Positions 7,664-15,142 of a stretch of 27,442 bases of DNA are shown here, piece after piece (the stretch's first letter is position 1; each line of letters starts with the position of its first letter). A program made the translations under genes and the position numbers. Location of the stretch: the NCBI GenBank assembly GCA_018660305.1, contig JABJKO010000123.1, forward strand, positions 1 to 27,442, read 5' to 3'. Origin of the DNA: Rhodospirillaceae bacterium. GTDB taxonomy: Bacteria; Pseudomonadota; Alphaproteobacteria; MPNO01; UBA2964. The notes beneath the pieces were generated by a model. That model was not told where the DNA came from, did no database searches, and worked only from the letters and a program-made list of their open reading frames with translations.

Positions 7664-9412
7664 TTGGTTCGTACTCTGCTAGAAGCTCTGCGACGTAAAT
7701 CCGCGCAAGTGACGCGGGACCCCATATTGCGGCGATGGTTGTTTAGTGCCGCGATGGGCCGGTCTCCACGTCCCCGCAGCTATGTGCGCGGCCGGCCCCC
7801 TTATCTCGGGGACCGGACAATGCCGCCGGAGGAGACGCCGTCCCAGCAGAAGGTCGCGGCGTTTTGCGATCTGCAGGTCAGTACGCCGGAGACACCGATT
7901 ATCCTGGATTTGCCGGGCGAGACCCTGTCGGTCGCCGTGGCTGAGGCCGGTTTGGTCTTCGCAAGGCCATTCAAAGATATCGAGACCTTGCTGGCGCTGC
8001 ATCGGTTTGCCTGGCTGCCCCTCGCCGGTCAGGATGTGGATCGCCGATGGGTCGACGCTCTATGGCGCGCCTGGGTCGATGGATTTGGTGAAGTGGATGG
8101 AGGCTGGGCCTGGCACCCCTATACCGCTGCGGAACGGGCTATCAATATCGTCGATTTTGCTCAAAGGTTTGGGCTGCCGGGCGATCGCGAAAAAACCATT
8201 GATGTTCTGGTACGGCACGTTGGGGCGATCGCAAATCATTTGGAATATTTCGGGGATCACGGTACCGGTAATCATCTGTCGAATAACGGTCGTGGTCTCT
8301 ATTTTCTGGGGCTGACCCTTGGGCTGGAAACAGTCGCCGATATGGGAGCAAAAATTCTCCTGGCGGAAGCGGAGCGCCTGTTTGGCCCGTCGGGCATGCT
8401 TCGTGAGGGATCGTCCCATTACCACCTGCTTCTGACCCGCAATTATGCCAGCGCCTGGCTTATGGCCCGCAGGCATGACCGGCCGGAGACAAAAACGCTT
8501 GAAGCCGTGACGCGGCGGGCTCTCGAGCCATTGACCGCGCTGGTTCTGCCAGGCCGTTTTCCGCTGATTGGCGATATTTCGCCCGACTGCCCTCCCGATT
8601 TCCTATATTGTTTGTTGCCTGATCAGGATTTAAATGATGGTTGGGGGGGGCTTCTCCGCGAGGAGGATCGCGCTTGCCTGCAGGTTCTGAAGCTGGCGGC
8701 TGGGCCCGTTTCTCCGGCCGTCCTGACAGCGGATGGCTGGGCGCGGTTCGATGCCGCGGACTGGTCCTGTCTATTGCACGTCCCACCCGGTGGTTGGCCA
8801 CCCATGCCGGGTCATGCGCATCAGGATATGGGAAGTTTCGAGTTGCACCGTGACGGCGTTCCGCTTTTCATTGATCCGGGCCGCGGCACCTATCGGTCCG
8901 CTGGGAATAGTGTCGATTACACCGCCGGTTCCGCCCACAATTCACTGCTCGTCGATGGGCAGGACCCCTATCCGGCCAATAAGCCCTACTACGCTGACGC
9001 CTTCCGCGAAAAAATTGCCGGGCGTCCAAGATTGACCCGGACGCGGGACGGATTGACCGTCACCCATTCCGGATTTAGCCGCATATCGGGGGTCGGCGAA
9101 ACCGCTCGTAGTCTGGCCCTGACCGCAAGAGAGGCGGTCATAGCCGATCGAATCGAAGGAAAAGGCCGGCATAAAATTACCCGTCGGCTGCAGACGCCGC
9201 TTAAGGCACGCCGCGAGGGAGAAGCGGTCGTTATAGAGAGCGCGTCGATTAGTGTTCGGCTAAGCGCTGATGTGGAAATTCAACTTTCTGATGGGGAATA
9301 CTGGACGGCCTATGGGACATCGGAACCGTGCACAATCATCGAAATGACGTCGATTGAAACCCTGCCCGTCCGGCTGCGATTCTCGGTCGTCATGTCCTCG
9401 CGGGATACCTAA
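7664..9412 (+). CDS. Heparinase II/III-family protein
   Basis: A 582-residue protein, best start TTG at 7664 since the frame has two stop codons just upstream (7643-7648) and no ATG before residue 31. The N-terminal alpha/alpha-toroid half contains GNHLSNNGRGL (Asn203, His204) and EGSSHYHLLLTRN (Tyr253, His254), positions where the family keeps catalytic Asn/His and Tyr residues. The beta-sandwich half starts with GHAHQDMGSFELHRDG (His384, His386, Asp388) and continues IDPGRGTYRSAGN, the Hepar_II_III signature. Characterised members cleave uronate-containing glycans by elimination, but many lie in biosynthesis loci where their job is unknown. I see no signal peptide, so it may act in the cytoplasm or be exported by another route. 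A uronic acid in the polymer is suggested but not shown. Confidence 0.9.
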   Translation: MVRTLLEALRRKSAQVTRDPILRRWLFSAAMGRSPRPRSYVRGRPPYLGDRTMPPEETPSQQKVAAFCDLQVSTPETPIILDLPGETLSVAVAEAGLVFARPFKDIETLLALHRFAWLPLAGQDVDRRWVDALWRAWVDGFGEVDGGWAWHPYTAAERAINIVDFAQRFGLPGDREKTIDVLVRHVGAIANHLEYFGDHGTGNHLSNNGRGLYFLGLTLGLETVADMGAKILLAEAERLFGPSGMLREGSSHYHLLLTRNYASAWLMARRHDRPETKTLEAVTRRALEPLTALVLPGRFPLIGDISPDCPPDFLYCLLPDQDLNDGWGGLLREEDRACLQVLKLAAGPVSPAVLTADGWARFDAADWSCLLHVPPGGWPPMPGHAHQDMGSFELHRDGVPLFIDPGRGTYRSAGNSVDYTAGSAHNSLLVDGQDPYPANKPYYADAFREKIAGRPRLTRTRDGLTVTHSGFSRISGVGETARSLALTAREAVIADRIEGKGRHKITRRLQTPLKARREGEAVVIESASISVRLSADVEIQLSDGEYWTAYGTSEPCTIIEMTSIETLPVRLRFSVVMSSRDT

Positions 9413-9416
9413 GGGG
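9411..9416 (+). promoter_or_regulatory. Shine-Dalgarno AAGGGG deciding the TTG start of the GT2 gene
   Basis: AAGGGG lies 8 nt before TTG 9425 and overlaps the stop codon (9410-9412) of the heparinase-like gene. It supports TTG 9425 as the start, since no ATG precedes the first beta strand of the glycosyltransferase. Confidence 0.65.
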
Positions 9417-9424
9417 CGATCTCT

Positions 9425-10348
9425 TTGTCCGATGTCGCAGACGTGACGGTCGTTATTCCGGCTTTTGAATCCGCGGAAACAATCGGGCGGGCGCTGGCCA
9501 GTGTGGCGGCTCAGACGTTGTTGCCCCGATGTGTCATCGTCGTGGACGATGGATCGGTGGATGCCACCGCAGCGGCGGCCGAGGCCTGGCGCGGCAAGAT
9601 GAATGGGATCTACCTGCTTATCATCCGCCAGCAGAATGCCGGAGCAGGGGCGGCACGTAACCGGGCTGTGGAAGAGGCGAACACTCGGTATGTCGCGTTT
9701 CTTGATGCCGACGATGAATGGCTGCCTGAGCATCTGGGGGCGACACTGCGTTACATCGACGACAATGGTTTGACGTTGGCGGCCCACAATATTTGGCAGA
9801 TCGAAAATGGGCACGAGACCTTATTGGATACTGCCTCCCGGTTATCGGATTGGGATGATCCGTACGTCTCTCTCTACTGCAAAGGCTGTATTGCCACTTC
9901 TACAGTTGTTGTCGATCGCGAGGCGGTCGTGTCGGCCGGCGGGTTTGATCCCACTCTGTCCAACGGTCAGGATGTGGATCTATGGCTGGCCATCCTGAGA
10001 GTGCCCGGTGTCCGATTCGGCATATTCAGCGAACCGCTCGCCCGCTATTTCATTAGTCCCAATGGCATTAACGCGCAGACGGCCCGCCGTTTCCGATTTT
10101 ATCTGATGATCGCCCATCGCTGGGCTGGGGAAATCGCCGGCCGGTCCGCCGGAGGCGTTTTTGCCTTGTGGTTTCGCATGGCCGCCATCCATCTCGGCGC
10201 CGTTCAAGGGAGTCTCAGTTCGGGAAATTTGATTGCCGCCCTTGTAGCCTGTTTACGATTCCCGGTAAATCTGGTCCTTATCACCGTCAGCGGTTATACG
10301 TCCCCCATGGCTGTCGATCGCAATTTTCTGACTCGCGAGAACAGTTGA
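9425..10348 (+). CDS. Glycosyltransferase family 2
   Basis: A 307-residue GT-A glycosyltransferase beginning with TTG. Motifs in order: first strand VTVVIPAFESAETIGRAL, nucleotide-binding DDGS (41-44), NAGAGAARNRAVEEA, and the metal-binding LDADDEW with Asp94, Asp96 and Asp97 (the DxD). SNGQDVDLWLA in the middle is the acceptor-side ED/QD motif. The C-terminal 80 residues contain hydrophobic stretches (GGVFALWFRMAAIHLGAV and NLIAALVACLRFPVNLVLI) that may be membrane-associated helices. It would transfer a sugar from a nucleotide donor onto the growing lipid-linked glycan at the inner membrane face. Donor and acceptor are not predictable. The gene begins 12 nt after the heparinase-like gene. 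Confidence 0.92.
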   Translation: MSDVADVTVVIPAFESAETIGRALASVAAQTLLPRCVIVVDDGSVDATAAAAEAWRGKMNGIYLLIIRQQNAGAGAARNRAVEEANTRYVAFLDADDEWLPEHLGATLRYIDDNGLTLAAHNIWQIENGHETLLDTASRLSDWDDPYVSLYCKGCIATSTVVVDREAVVSAGGFDPTLSNGQDVDLWLAILRVPGVRFGIFSEPLARYFISPNGINAQTARRFRFYLMIAHRWAGEIAGRSAGGVFALWFRMAAIHLGAVQGSLSSGNLIAALVACLRFPVNLVLITVSGYTSPMAVDRNFLTRENS

Positions 10349-10400
10349 AACTTAAACGTGCCGACCCCCACTGCATTGACAAAACAACCGTCAGGTTTGA

Positions 10401-11243
10401 ATGGCTACCAACCCGCTAACTGAAACAGCCGACAAGGCGACGACAAGGTCTACTGACCGGCAGGAGCGGAATCGGATCTGGTGGGAAGAAAAGCCAATGA
10501 CCTACGCCGATTGGGCGGGCACTGACCGGCTGCCGAAATCGGATGAGGATTTTCAGGACATCGAAAAATATGTTCTGCGCCATAGCCCGTGGCTCCGCGC
10601 CTGGTTTGCCAAGGCGGCGTTTATGTCCGGAAAGACCTGCGTCGATATTGGCTCGGGCTCCGGTATCTTTTCCAGTTTACTGGCACGTAACGGAGCCAGG
10701 GTAACAGCTGTCGATCTCACGGCGGCGGGTGCCACGATGACGTCTCAGGCCGCTGGATTCTTTGGTGTTGATGTTCGGCCGCTGCGCGCCGATCTTGAAA
10801 AAATGCCGTTCGATACCGGCAGTTTTGATTTCGCCTGGTCATGGGGCGTTCTGCATCACACCAGCCAAATGAAGGCAGGCTTGGGAGAGATGAGCCGCAT
10901 TCTCAGGCCTGGCGGCGCCGGGATGATGATGGTTTATCACCGCATCAGTATCGTCTATTACCTCCACGGTCTGTTCTGGCTGGTGTTTAAGGGCAAGTTG
11001 TTCAGGGGGCATAATTTTCGGACAGTGCAGGATTTTTATACCGACGGTTATTATCACCGCTATCTGACGGCGGGTGAACTCACCGATATGCTTTCCGCCG
11101 CTGGTCTGCGTGTAACCAAGACATCAGTGACCCAATATGAAAAGAAGATCCTGCCCTTTATTCCCGCACCGCTGGACCGGTATTTGAAGGCTCGCTTCGG
11201 CATGTGCCTGATCGCCGAATTCAAGAAACCAGCGGGAGATTAG
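10401..11243 (+). CDS. Class I SAM-dependent methyltransferase
   Basis: A 280-residue protein with motif I VDIGSGSGIFSSLLA (Asp82, Gly84, Gly86), motif II VTAVDLT, a motif-III-like ADLEKMPFDTGSFDFAWSWGVLHH, and LRPGGAGMMMVYH, all of the Methyltransf_11/25 type. The N-terminal extension of about 60 residues is charged and includes WWEEKPMTYADW, a segment I recall from methyltransferases in O-antigen loci. The C-terminal half has an aromatic helix (ISIVYYLHGLFWLVFKGKLF) that may contact the membrane or a lipid-linked acceptor (inference). It starts with ATG at 10401 after a 52-nt gap containing an AGG at 10393-10395. A substrate in the polysaccharide is likely but not specified by sequence. Confidence 0.9.
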   Translation: MATNPLTETADKATTRSTDRQERNRIWWEEKPMTYADWAGTDRLPKSDEDFQDIEKYVLRHSPWLRAWFAKAAFMSGKTCVDIGSGSGIFSSLLARNGARVTAVDLTAAGATMTSQAAGFFGVDVRPLRADLEKMPFDTGSFDFAWSWGVLHHTSQMKAGLGEMSRILRPGGAGMMMVYHRISIVYYLHGLFWLVFKGKLFRGHNFRTVQDFYTDGYYHRYLTAGELTDMLSAAGLRVTKTSVTQYEKKILPFIPAPLDRYLKARFGMCLIAEFKKPAGD

Positions 11244-11316
11244 ATCGGGTGCGGGTAATCCGCCGTCTCTGTTTCCCTGATTTGAATTCCCCCGGAAGCC
11301 CCGTTTCACCCTATTC

Positions 11317-11472
11317 ATGACCCCCACATCCAATGGTCGCCGTAATGTGCGCCGATCGCCGGTCCTGCGCCCGTTTTTCTGGGGCTGGGTGCTGCTCGGG
11401 TTCCTGGGGTATCTAATTCAGTTCCGCGAGGAAGCGATGATGGTGGCCAAGATGCTTTTTGGCGCGCTGTGA
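11317..11472 (+). CDS. Small single-pass membrane protein, 51 residues
   Basis: A short open frame reading MTPTSNGRRNVRRSP, then a hydrophobic segment FFWGWVLLGFLGYLI (about residues 20-34), then an amphipathic tail ending KMLFGAL. Five arginines before the helix predict an inside N-terminus. Codon third positions are mostly G or C as in neighbouring genes, and its stop TGA overlaps the GTG start of the GT-C glycosyltransferase gene as GTGA, a coupling arrangement that speaks for real translation. There is no clear Shine-Dalgarno before ATG 11317, which lowers confidence. It belongs to no family I recognise. A small partner subunit of the adjacent membrane glycosyltransferase is the simplest idea (inference). 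Confidence 0.6.
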   Translation: MTPTSNGRRNVRRSPVLRPFFWGWVLLGFLGYLIQFREEAMMVAKMLFGAL

Positions 11473-13397
11473 CACCGGACTATTCTTCTCTCCTCACGGC
11501 CATCGGCACGGTTTTTCTGCTGCTTGCCGCCTGTACCGGAATAGGTGCGGCAATTCTCCGCCTGTTAGGCATTGCCCGAGACCTCGATATTGTAAATCGC
11601 GTCGCCTGGTCCTTCTCTCTCGGTCTGGGATTGTTGGGGTGGCTGATCTTCTTTCCAGCGGCCGCGGGCAAACTGTCATTCTTTGTCCTTCTTGGTATTT
11701 GCCTCGTTGGTGTGGGGTCTCTCGTGTTTTTCGACAGATCCAGTTTCACCCGCCAGGCCACCACCAAACTGGATGGCGTTTCTTTGCTTATCATTGCGGC
11801 GCTGATCCTGGTGATGCTGGTGGATATATTCGAGGGCCTGTCTCCGCCGGCCGACGCCGACACGCTGGCATATCATTTCACCTTGCCGAAACGGCACCTA
11901 AGTGCTGGTGAACTGGTCTTTGTTCCTCGTGCTATCGACGGGGCGCCGCCGCAACTAATCCATATGACCTATGTCGCGGCGCTCGGCATCGGGGGAGAAC
12001 GGGCCCTTACCCTCTGGACGATGCTGAGCGGGTGGATGACCGGGCTTCTTCTGTTCGGGCTCTGCAGGCGCTATTTAGCCGTCAATTGGTCGCTCGCAAT
12101 TGTTCTTCTCTACCTATCTACGCCGGCAATTTTGCAGACCGGCGGAGCCGGCCATATTGAACCACGGATCGCCCAGTTCGTTCTTCTCGGCGCGGTTGCG
12201 GCGGGTATAGCGGTGCATCAGAACGGCATCAATTATTGTATCCTGTCGGGGCTCTGCGCCGGGTTTTTCGTCGGTGCGAAATACACAGGCCTTTTATTCG
12301 CTGTTGCCTGCGTCATGGGCCTGTTGGTCGCGAGGAATCGTTTCAAACTCTTCCCCATATTTTGCTTAACTGTCCTACTCGCCGGATTTCAGTGGTATTT
12401 TTGGGTCTGGATCAAGACAGGTGATCCCTTATTCCCCATGCTTTTCAACGTTCTGGGCGTCAGTGATCCGGCCCTTTGGTCCGAGGCGCAGAATGCGATG
12501 TTTGAGGAATGGCGTAGTGTCGGTGAACGCCATTTTCCGATAACGCCGTGGTGGTTTTTCTTTTATCCGCTTTACGCGACATTCGTTGATTCGACGTTGA
12601 TCGAGTCTGGCCGGACGGGGCTCGGGCTGATTGCGTTCTTGGCGCTTCCTTTCGCGGCGTTCTGGCTGCTCTCCGGATGGCGCCGGGACCTCAGGAACCC
12701 TCTCTGCGTCGCCGGTCTTATCGTCGTGGCGTTTTATGCCCTTTGGTTCTTCAGCGGCAGCCCCCAGCGTGTCAGACATCTTCTTCCGCTGTTTCCGCTG
12801 ATTTTGCTCGGCTTGTTTGTCGCCGCGGTCCGTGGTGCGGAAAGTGCCGCGGCGATAAAACCACTTGTGGCCGCCTGTATTCTTTGCATCGGTTTTCAGT
12901 CAGCAGGTCAGGCGTTCTACGGATGGAACTATATGCGGTATGTCTTCTCCGATGAAAGTCGCGAACAGTTTCTCAAACGAAATGTCTCTGCCTTTGGCCT
13001 TGTTCCCTGGATAAACCGGAATTTGAGTCAAACCGAGAAAGTGTTGACCACAGAGCGGCAGCTTCTCTACTACTTCGATGTGCCGGTTCGAATGAGCCAT
13101 TCGCGACTACAACAGGGCGTAAATCTCGTCCGGCTACGTGATAATCCGGGACGGCTCTACCAGGAGCTTCGCGATGCAAGGATTACTCATATTTTGGCGT
13201 CGAGTCTTGAAACCGGTGCCCAGCCGAGGCTGGCAGAAACCATCGAAGTGATCCGCCCGCTCATCCGGGCAGGGTGTTTCAGGGAAACGAAGCGATCGCC
13301 GTCCCGTCGTTTCAAATCCCGCACCTTGAAAACAGGCGGATTGGCCCGCGAAATTGCCATACTGTACGCCCTTACCCCGACTTCCTGCCGCTTGTGA
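11469..13397 (+). CDS. Polytopic GT-C glycosyltransferase, GT39/PMT-like
   Basis: A 642-residue membrane protein starting with GTG inside the stop of the small upstream gene. About 11-12 hydrophobic helices fill residues 5-510. The first large periplasmic loop carries an acidic motif, PPADADTLAYHFTLPKRHL near residues 128-146, in the place where GT-C enzymes of the ArnT/PMT type keep their catalytic Asp. The C-terminal 120 residues are soluble and include VPWINRNLSQTEKVLTTERQLLYYFDVPV, a layout common in these proteins. Such enzymes use polyprenyl-phosphate sugars on the periplasmic side. A DPM1-like synthase for such a donor is encoded 0.9 kb downstream, which fits a donor-transferase pair. 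The acceptor may be the polysaccharide or lipid A (unknown). Confidence 0.82.
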   Translation: MTPDYSSLLTAIGTVFLLLAACTGIGAAILRLLGIARDLDIVNRVAWSFSLGLGLLGWLIFFPAAAGKLSFFVLLGICLVGVGSLVFFDRSSFTRQATTKLDGVSLLIIAALILVMLVDIFEGLSPPADADTLAYHFTLPKRHLSAGELVFVPRAIDGAPPQLIHMTYVAALGIGGERALTLWTMLSGWMTGLLLFGLCRRYLAVNWSLAIVLLYLSTPAILQTGGAGHIEPRIAQFVLLGAVAAGIAVHQNGINYCILSGLCAGFFVGAKYTGLLFAVACVMGLLVARNRFKLFPIFCLTVLLAGFQWYFWVWIKTGDPLFPMLFNVLGVSDPALWSEAQNAMFEEWRSVGERHFPITPWWFFFYPLYATFVDSTLIESGRTGLGLIAFLALPFAAFWLLSGWRRDLRNPLCVAGLIVVAFYALWFFSGSPQRVRHLLPLFPLILLGLFVAAVRGAESAAAIKPLVAACILCIGFQSAGQAFYGWNYMRYVFSDESREQFLKRNVSAFGLVPWINRNLSQTEKVLTTERQLLYYFDVPVRMSHSRLQQGVNLVRLRDNPGRLYQELRDARITHILASSLETGAQPRLAETIEVIRPLIRAGCFRETKRSPSRRFKSRTLKTGGLAREIAILYALTPTSCRL

Positions 13398-13425
13398 CTA
13401 CTTTAAGGGCGAGGTACCGAATTTC

Positions 13426-14163
13426 ATGAGCGAGCAACTTGACGAAATGTCGGTCTATGATGGACATGACCTTGAGGCGCTGTCGGACCTGCGCAATTAT
13501 CAGAGATGGATCGTCGAGAGTTTCTCGCCCTATCTGACGGGAACGGGCGTTGAATTCGGGGCCGGGATCGGCGCAATGTCGCAATGGTTTGTACCGGCAA
13601 TGGACCAAATTGACCTCGTCGAACCGTCGCCGAATCTGGTCGACAGGCTTGCGCGGCGATTTGAGGATATGCCAGCCGTACGGGTCAAATCCGAATCCAT
13701 GGAAGCCTATCTCGCCAGTCAGCCCGATGAATCGCTCGATACGGTCGTTCTGGTAAACCTGCTGGAGCACATAAATGATGACGGGGCGGCGTTGGAAGGG
13801 CTTGCGCGGATCTTGCGGCCTGGTGGATATGCTCTGATTTTTGTGCCTGCAATGCCTGCCCTCTACAGCCGTCTTGATCAATTGCTTGGTCATCACAGGC
13901 GTTACACTCGGCGGAATCTGGCGGCCGGCGTTGGAAAGGCGGGTTTCGAAATCGTTAGTCTGAAGTATTTTGATTTCCTCGGAATATTGCCCTGGTGGTT
14001 GGTGAATACGCTTGGCGGCAAAGAATCCTTCGATCCGAAATTGTCGGTACTCTATGATCGTGTCGGTGTCCCTGTTACGCGCCTGATCGAATCCTTGGTC
14101 TCTCCCCCGATCGGAAAAAACCTGCTACTCGTTGCCCGTAGATCTCCGTCGCAAATCGAGTGA
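13426..14163 (+). CDS. Class I SAM-dependent methyltransferase, UbiE/Methyltransf_11-like
   Basis: Start at ATG 13426 gives 246 residues and follows a purine-rich stretch (AAGG at 13405, GAGG at 13411); an earlier in-frame ATG at 13354 lies inside the GT-C gene and would add an unrelated tail. Motif I is VEFGAGIGAMS (42-52), motif II IDLVEPSP, motif III LDTVVLVNLLEHINDD, followed by RPGGYALIFVPA. The segment PALYSRLDQLLGHHRRYTRRNL is a well-conserved signature of methyltransferases that lie beside DPM1-like GT2 genes, exactly the situation here. The C-terminal region may contact the membrane. The target is perhaps the lipid-linked sugar made by the neighbouring enzymes (inference). Confidence 0.9.
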   Translation: MSEQLDEMSVYDGHDLEALSDLRNYQRWIVESFSPYLTGTGVEFGAGIGAMSQWFVPAMDQIDLVEPSPNLVDRLARRFEDMPAVRVKSESMEAYLASQPDESLDTVVLVNLLEHINDDGAALEGLARILRPGGYALIFVPAMPALYSRLDQLLGHHRRYTRRNLAAGVGKAGFEIVSLKYFDFLGILPWWLVNTLGGKESFDPKLSVLYDRVGVPVTRLIESLVSPPIGKNLLLVARRSPSQIE

Positions 14164-14198
14164 TCTATGGGTGGCCTCTTCGGAGCGCCGTTTCCGGA

Positions 14199-14230
14199 AC
14201 ATCATGCCAGACATCATGCCAGACATCATG
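14199..14230. repeat. 12-nt tandem repeat, about 2.7 copies
   Basis: The unit ACATCATGCCAG occurs at 14199-14210 and 14211-14222 and partly at 14223-14230. It lies in the 90-nt gap between the methyltransferase and the DPM1-like gene. The unit length is a multiple of three, and an open frame from ATG 14204 through the repeat stops at TAA 14252-14254 after 16 codons. Confidence 0.8.
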
Positions 14231-14242
14231 AATGACAGGTCC

Positions 14243-14250
14243 AGGAGGAA
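14243..14250 (+). promoter_or_regulatory. Strong Shine-Dalgarno AGGAGGAA without a canonical start codon
   Basis: AGGAGG at 14243-14248 is a near-perfect anti-16S match. The codon at ideal distance in the GT2 frame is ATC 14254; no ATG, GTG, TTG or CTG occurs in that frame between the stop at 14233 and ATG 14275, which is 26 nt downstream of the Shine-Dalgarno core. Confidence 0.7.
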
Positions 14251-14253
14251 GTA

Positions 14254-14961
14254 ATCGCTACCGTCTCGATTATAATGCCCTGTTACAATGAGGTGCATAC
14301 ATTGGCTGACGCGGTCGAGCGCGTGCTCGCTGCCGACAGCCTTGGTTTGGAAAAAGAAGTCATCATCGTCGATGACGGATCGCGCGATGGATCCGCCGAT
14401 TTGGCATCGCAGATCGCTGGTCGGGAATCAGCCGTTCGCACAATTACCCATGGATCGAATAGCGGTAAAGGGGCCGCTATCAGAACCGGCTTCAAAGAAG
14501 CCAGCGGTGATATTGTCCTCATTCAGGACGCGGATTTTGAATATAATCCGAAGGATTATCCAAAGCTCCTGAAGCCCATTGTCGATGGCCGTGCTGACGT
14601 GGTCTTTGGTTCCCGCTTTCGTGGCGGCGAGGAAGGCCGTGTACTCTATTATTGGCATTCGGTGGGCAACCGCGCGCTAACACTCCTGTCCAATATGTTC
14701 ACGAATCTGAACTTGACCGATATGGAGACCGGCTATAAGGCTATGCGCCTGGATGTGGCCCGGGCGATCACGCTCAACGAAAACCGTTTTGGTATAGAAC
14801 CTGAACTGACCGCTAAAATTGCCAAGCTAGACACCGGTCCGAGAATCTATGAAGTAGGAATAAGTTATTCTGGACGGACCTACGCCGAAGGCAAGAAAGT
14901 CAATTGGAAGGACGGTTTCCGGGCAGTCTATTGCATAGTGCGATACAATCTTTTTCCGTAA
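14254..14961 (+). CDS. GT2 polyprenyl-phosphate sugar synthase, DPM1-like
   Basis: The GT-A domain reads VSIIMPCYNE, IIVDDGSRDGSAD, SNSGKGAAIRTGF, then the metal-binding IQDADFEYNP, and ends GISYSGRTYAEGKKVNWKDG, the signature of soluble DPM1-like enzymes. These make polyprenyl-phosphate mannose, glucose or similar from a nucleotide sugar. The first conventional start is ATG 14275, but it would begin inside the first beta strand (at MPCYNE). I place the start at ATC 14254, 5 nt after AGGAGG, which restores ATVSII; ATT 14269 and ATA 14272 are other options. About 236 residues result. Length and the lack of C-terminal membrane helices fit DPM1 rather than the GtrB type. The product probably feeds the GT-C enzyme at 11469-13397. 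Confidence 0.88.
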   Translation: MATVSIIMPCYNEVHTLADAVERVLAADSLGLEKEVIIVDDGSRDGSADLASQIAGRESAVRTITHGSNSGKGAAIRTGFKEASGDIVLIQDADFEYNPKDYPKLLKPIVDGRADVVFGSRFRGGEEGRVLYYWHSVGNRALTLLSNMFTNLNLTDMETGYKAMRLDVARAITLNENRFGIEPELTAKIAKLDTGPRIYEVGISYSGRTYAEGKKVNWKDGFRAVYCIVRYNLFP

Positions 14962-15142
14962 ACCACCCATTCGTCCTCAGTGGGCCGCAAGCGCTATCTT
15001 CACAACATTCACAGAACTAAATCTCGCGCGGACCCAATGGCCGGCCTGCTCGCGCTCTTTCATCAACCTGTCACGGCGACCCTGAGATAAAAATGACCCT
15101 CCCCAAATCATCGCCACTTCTGACCGCGATCCGGGTCTGATT
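14962..15142 (+). other. 181-nt gap without recognised gene
   Basis: The longest non-coding interval of the window. It contains only micro-frames of 17 and 15 codons (from ATG 15037 and ATG 15093), no hairpin with a T-run and no convincing promoter. The frame of the next gene is closed by a stop at 15083-15085, so that gene cannot start further upstream. Confidence 0.6.

Noticed and set aside
10376..10381. Perfect -35-like TTGACA upstream of the methyltransferase at 10401
   Set aside because: At 16-18 nt spacing the -10 position falls on the start codon region and shows no TATAAT-like hexamer, so no promoter is called.
11317..11472. Assignment of the 51-residue protein to DUF5989-type small proteins often seen near carbamoyltransferases
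   Set aside because: The order of aromatic, Pro and hydrophobic residues does not match what I remember of that family, and the carbamoyltransferase is 10 kb away.
15037..15140. Micro-frames of 17 and 15 codons in the gap before the Wzy-like gene
   Set aside because: No ribosome sites, no hydrophobic or conserved pattern; expected by chance.
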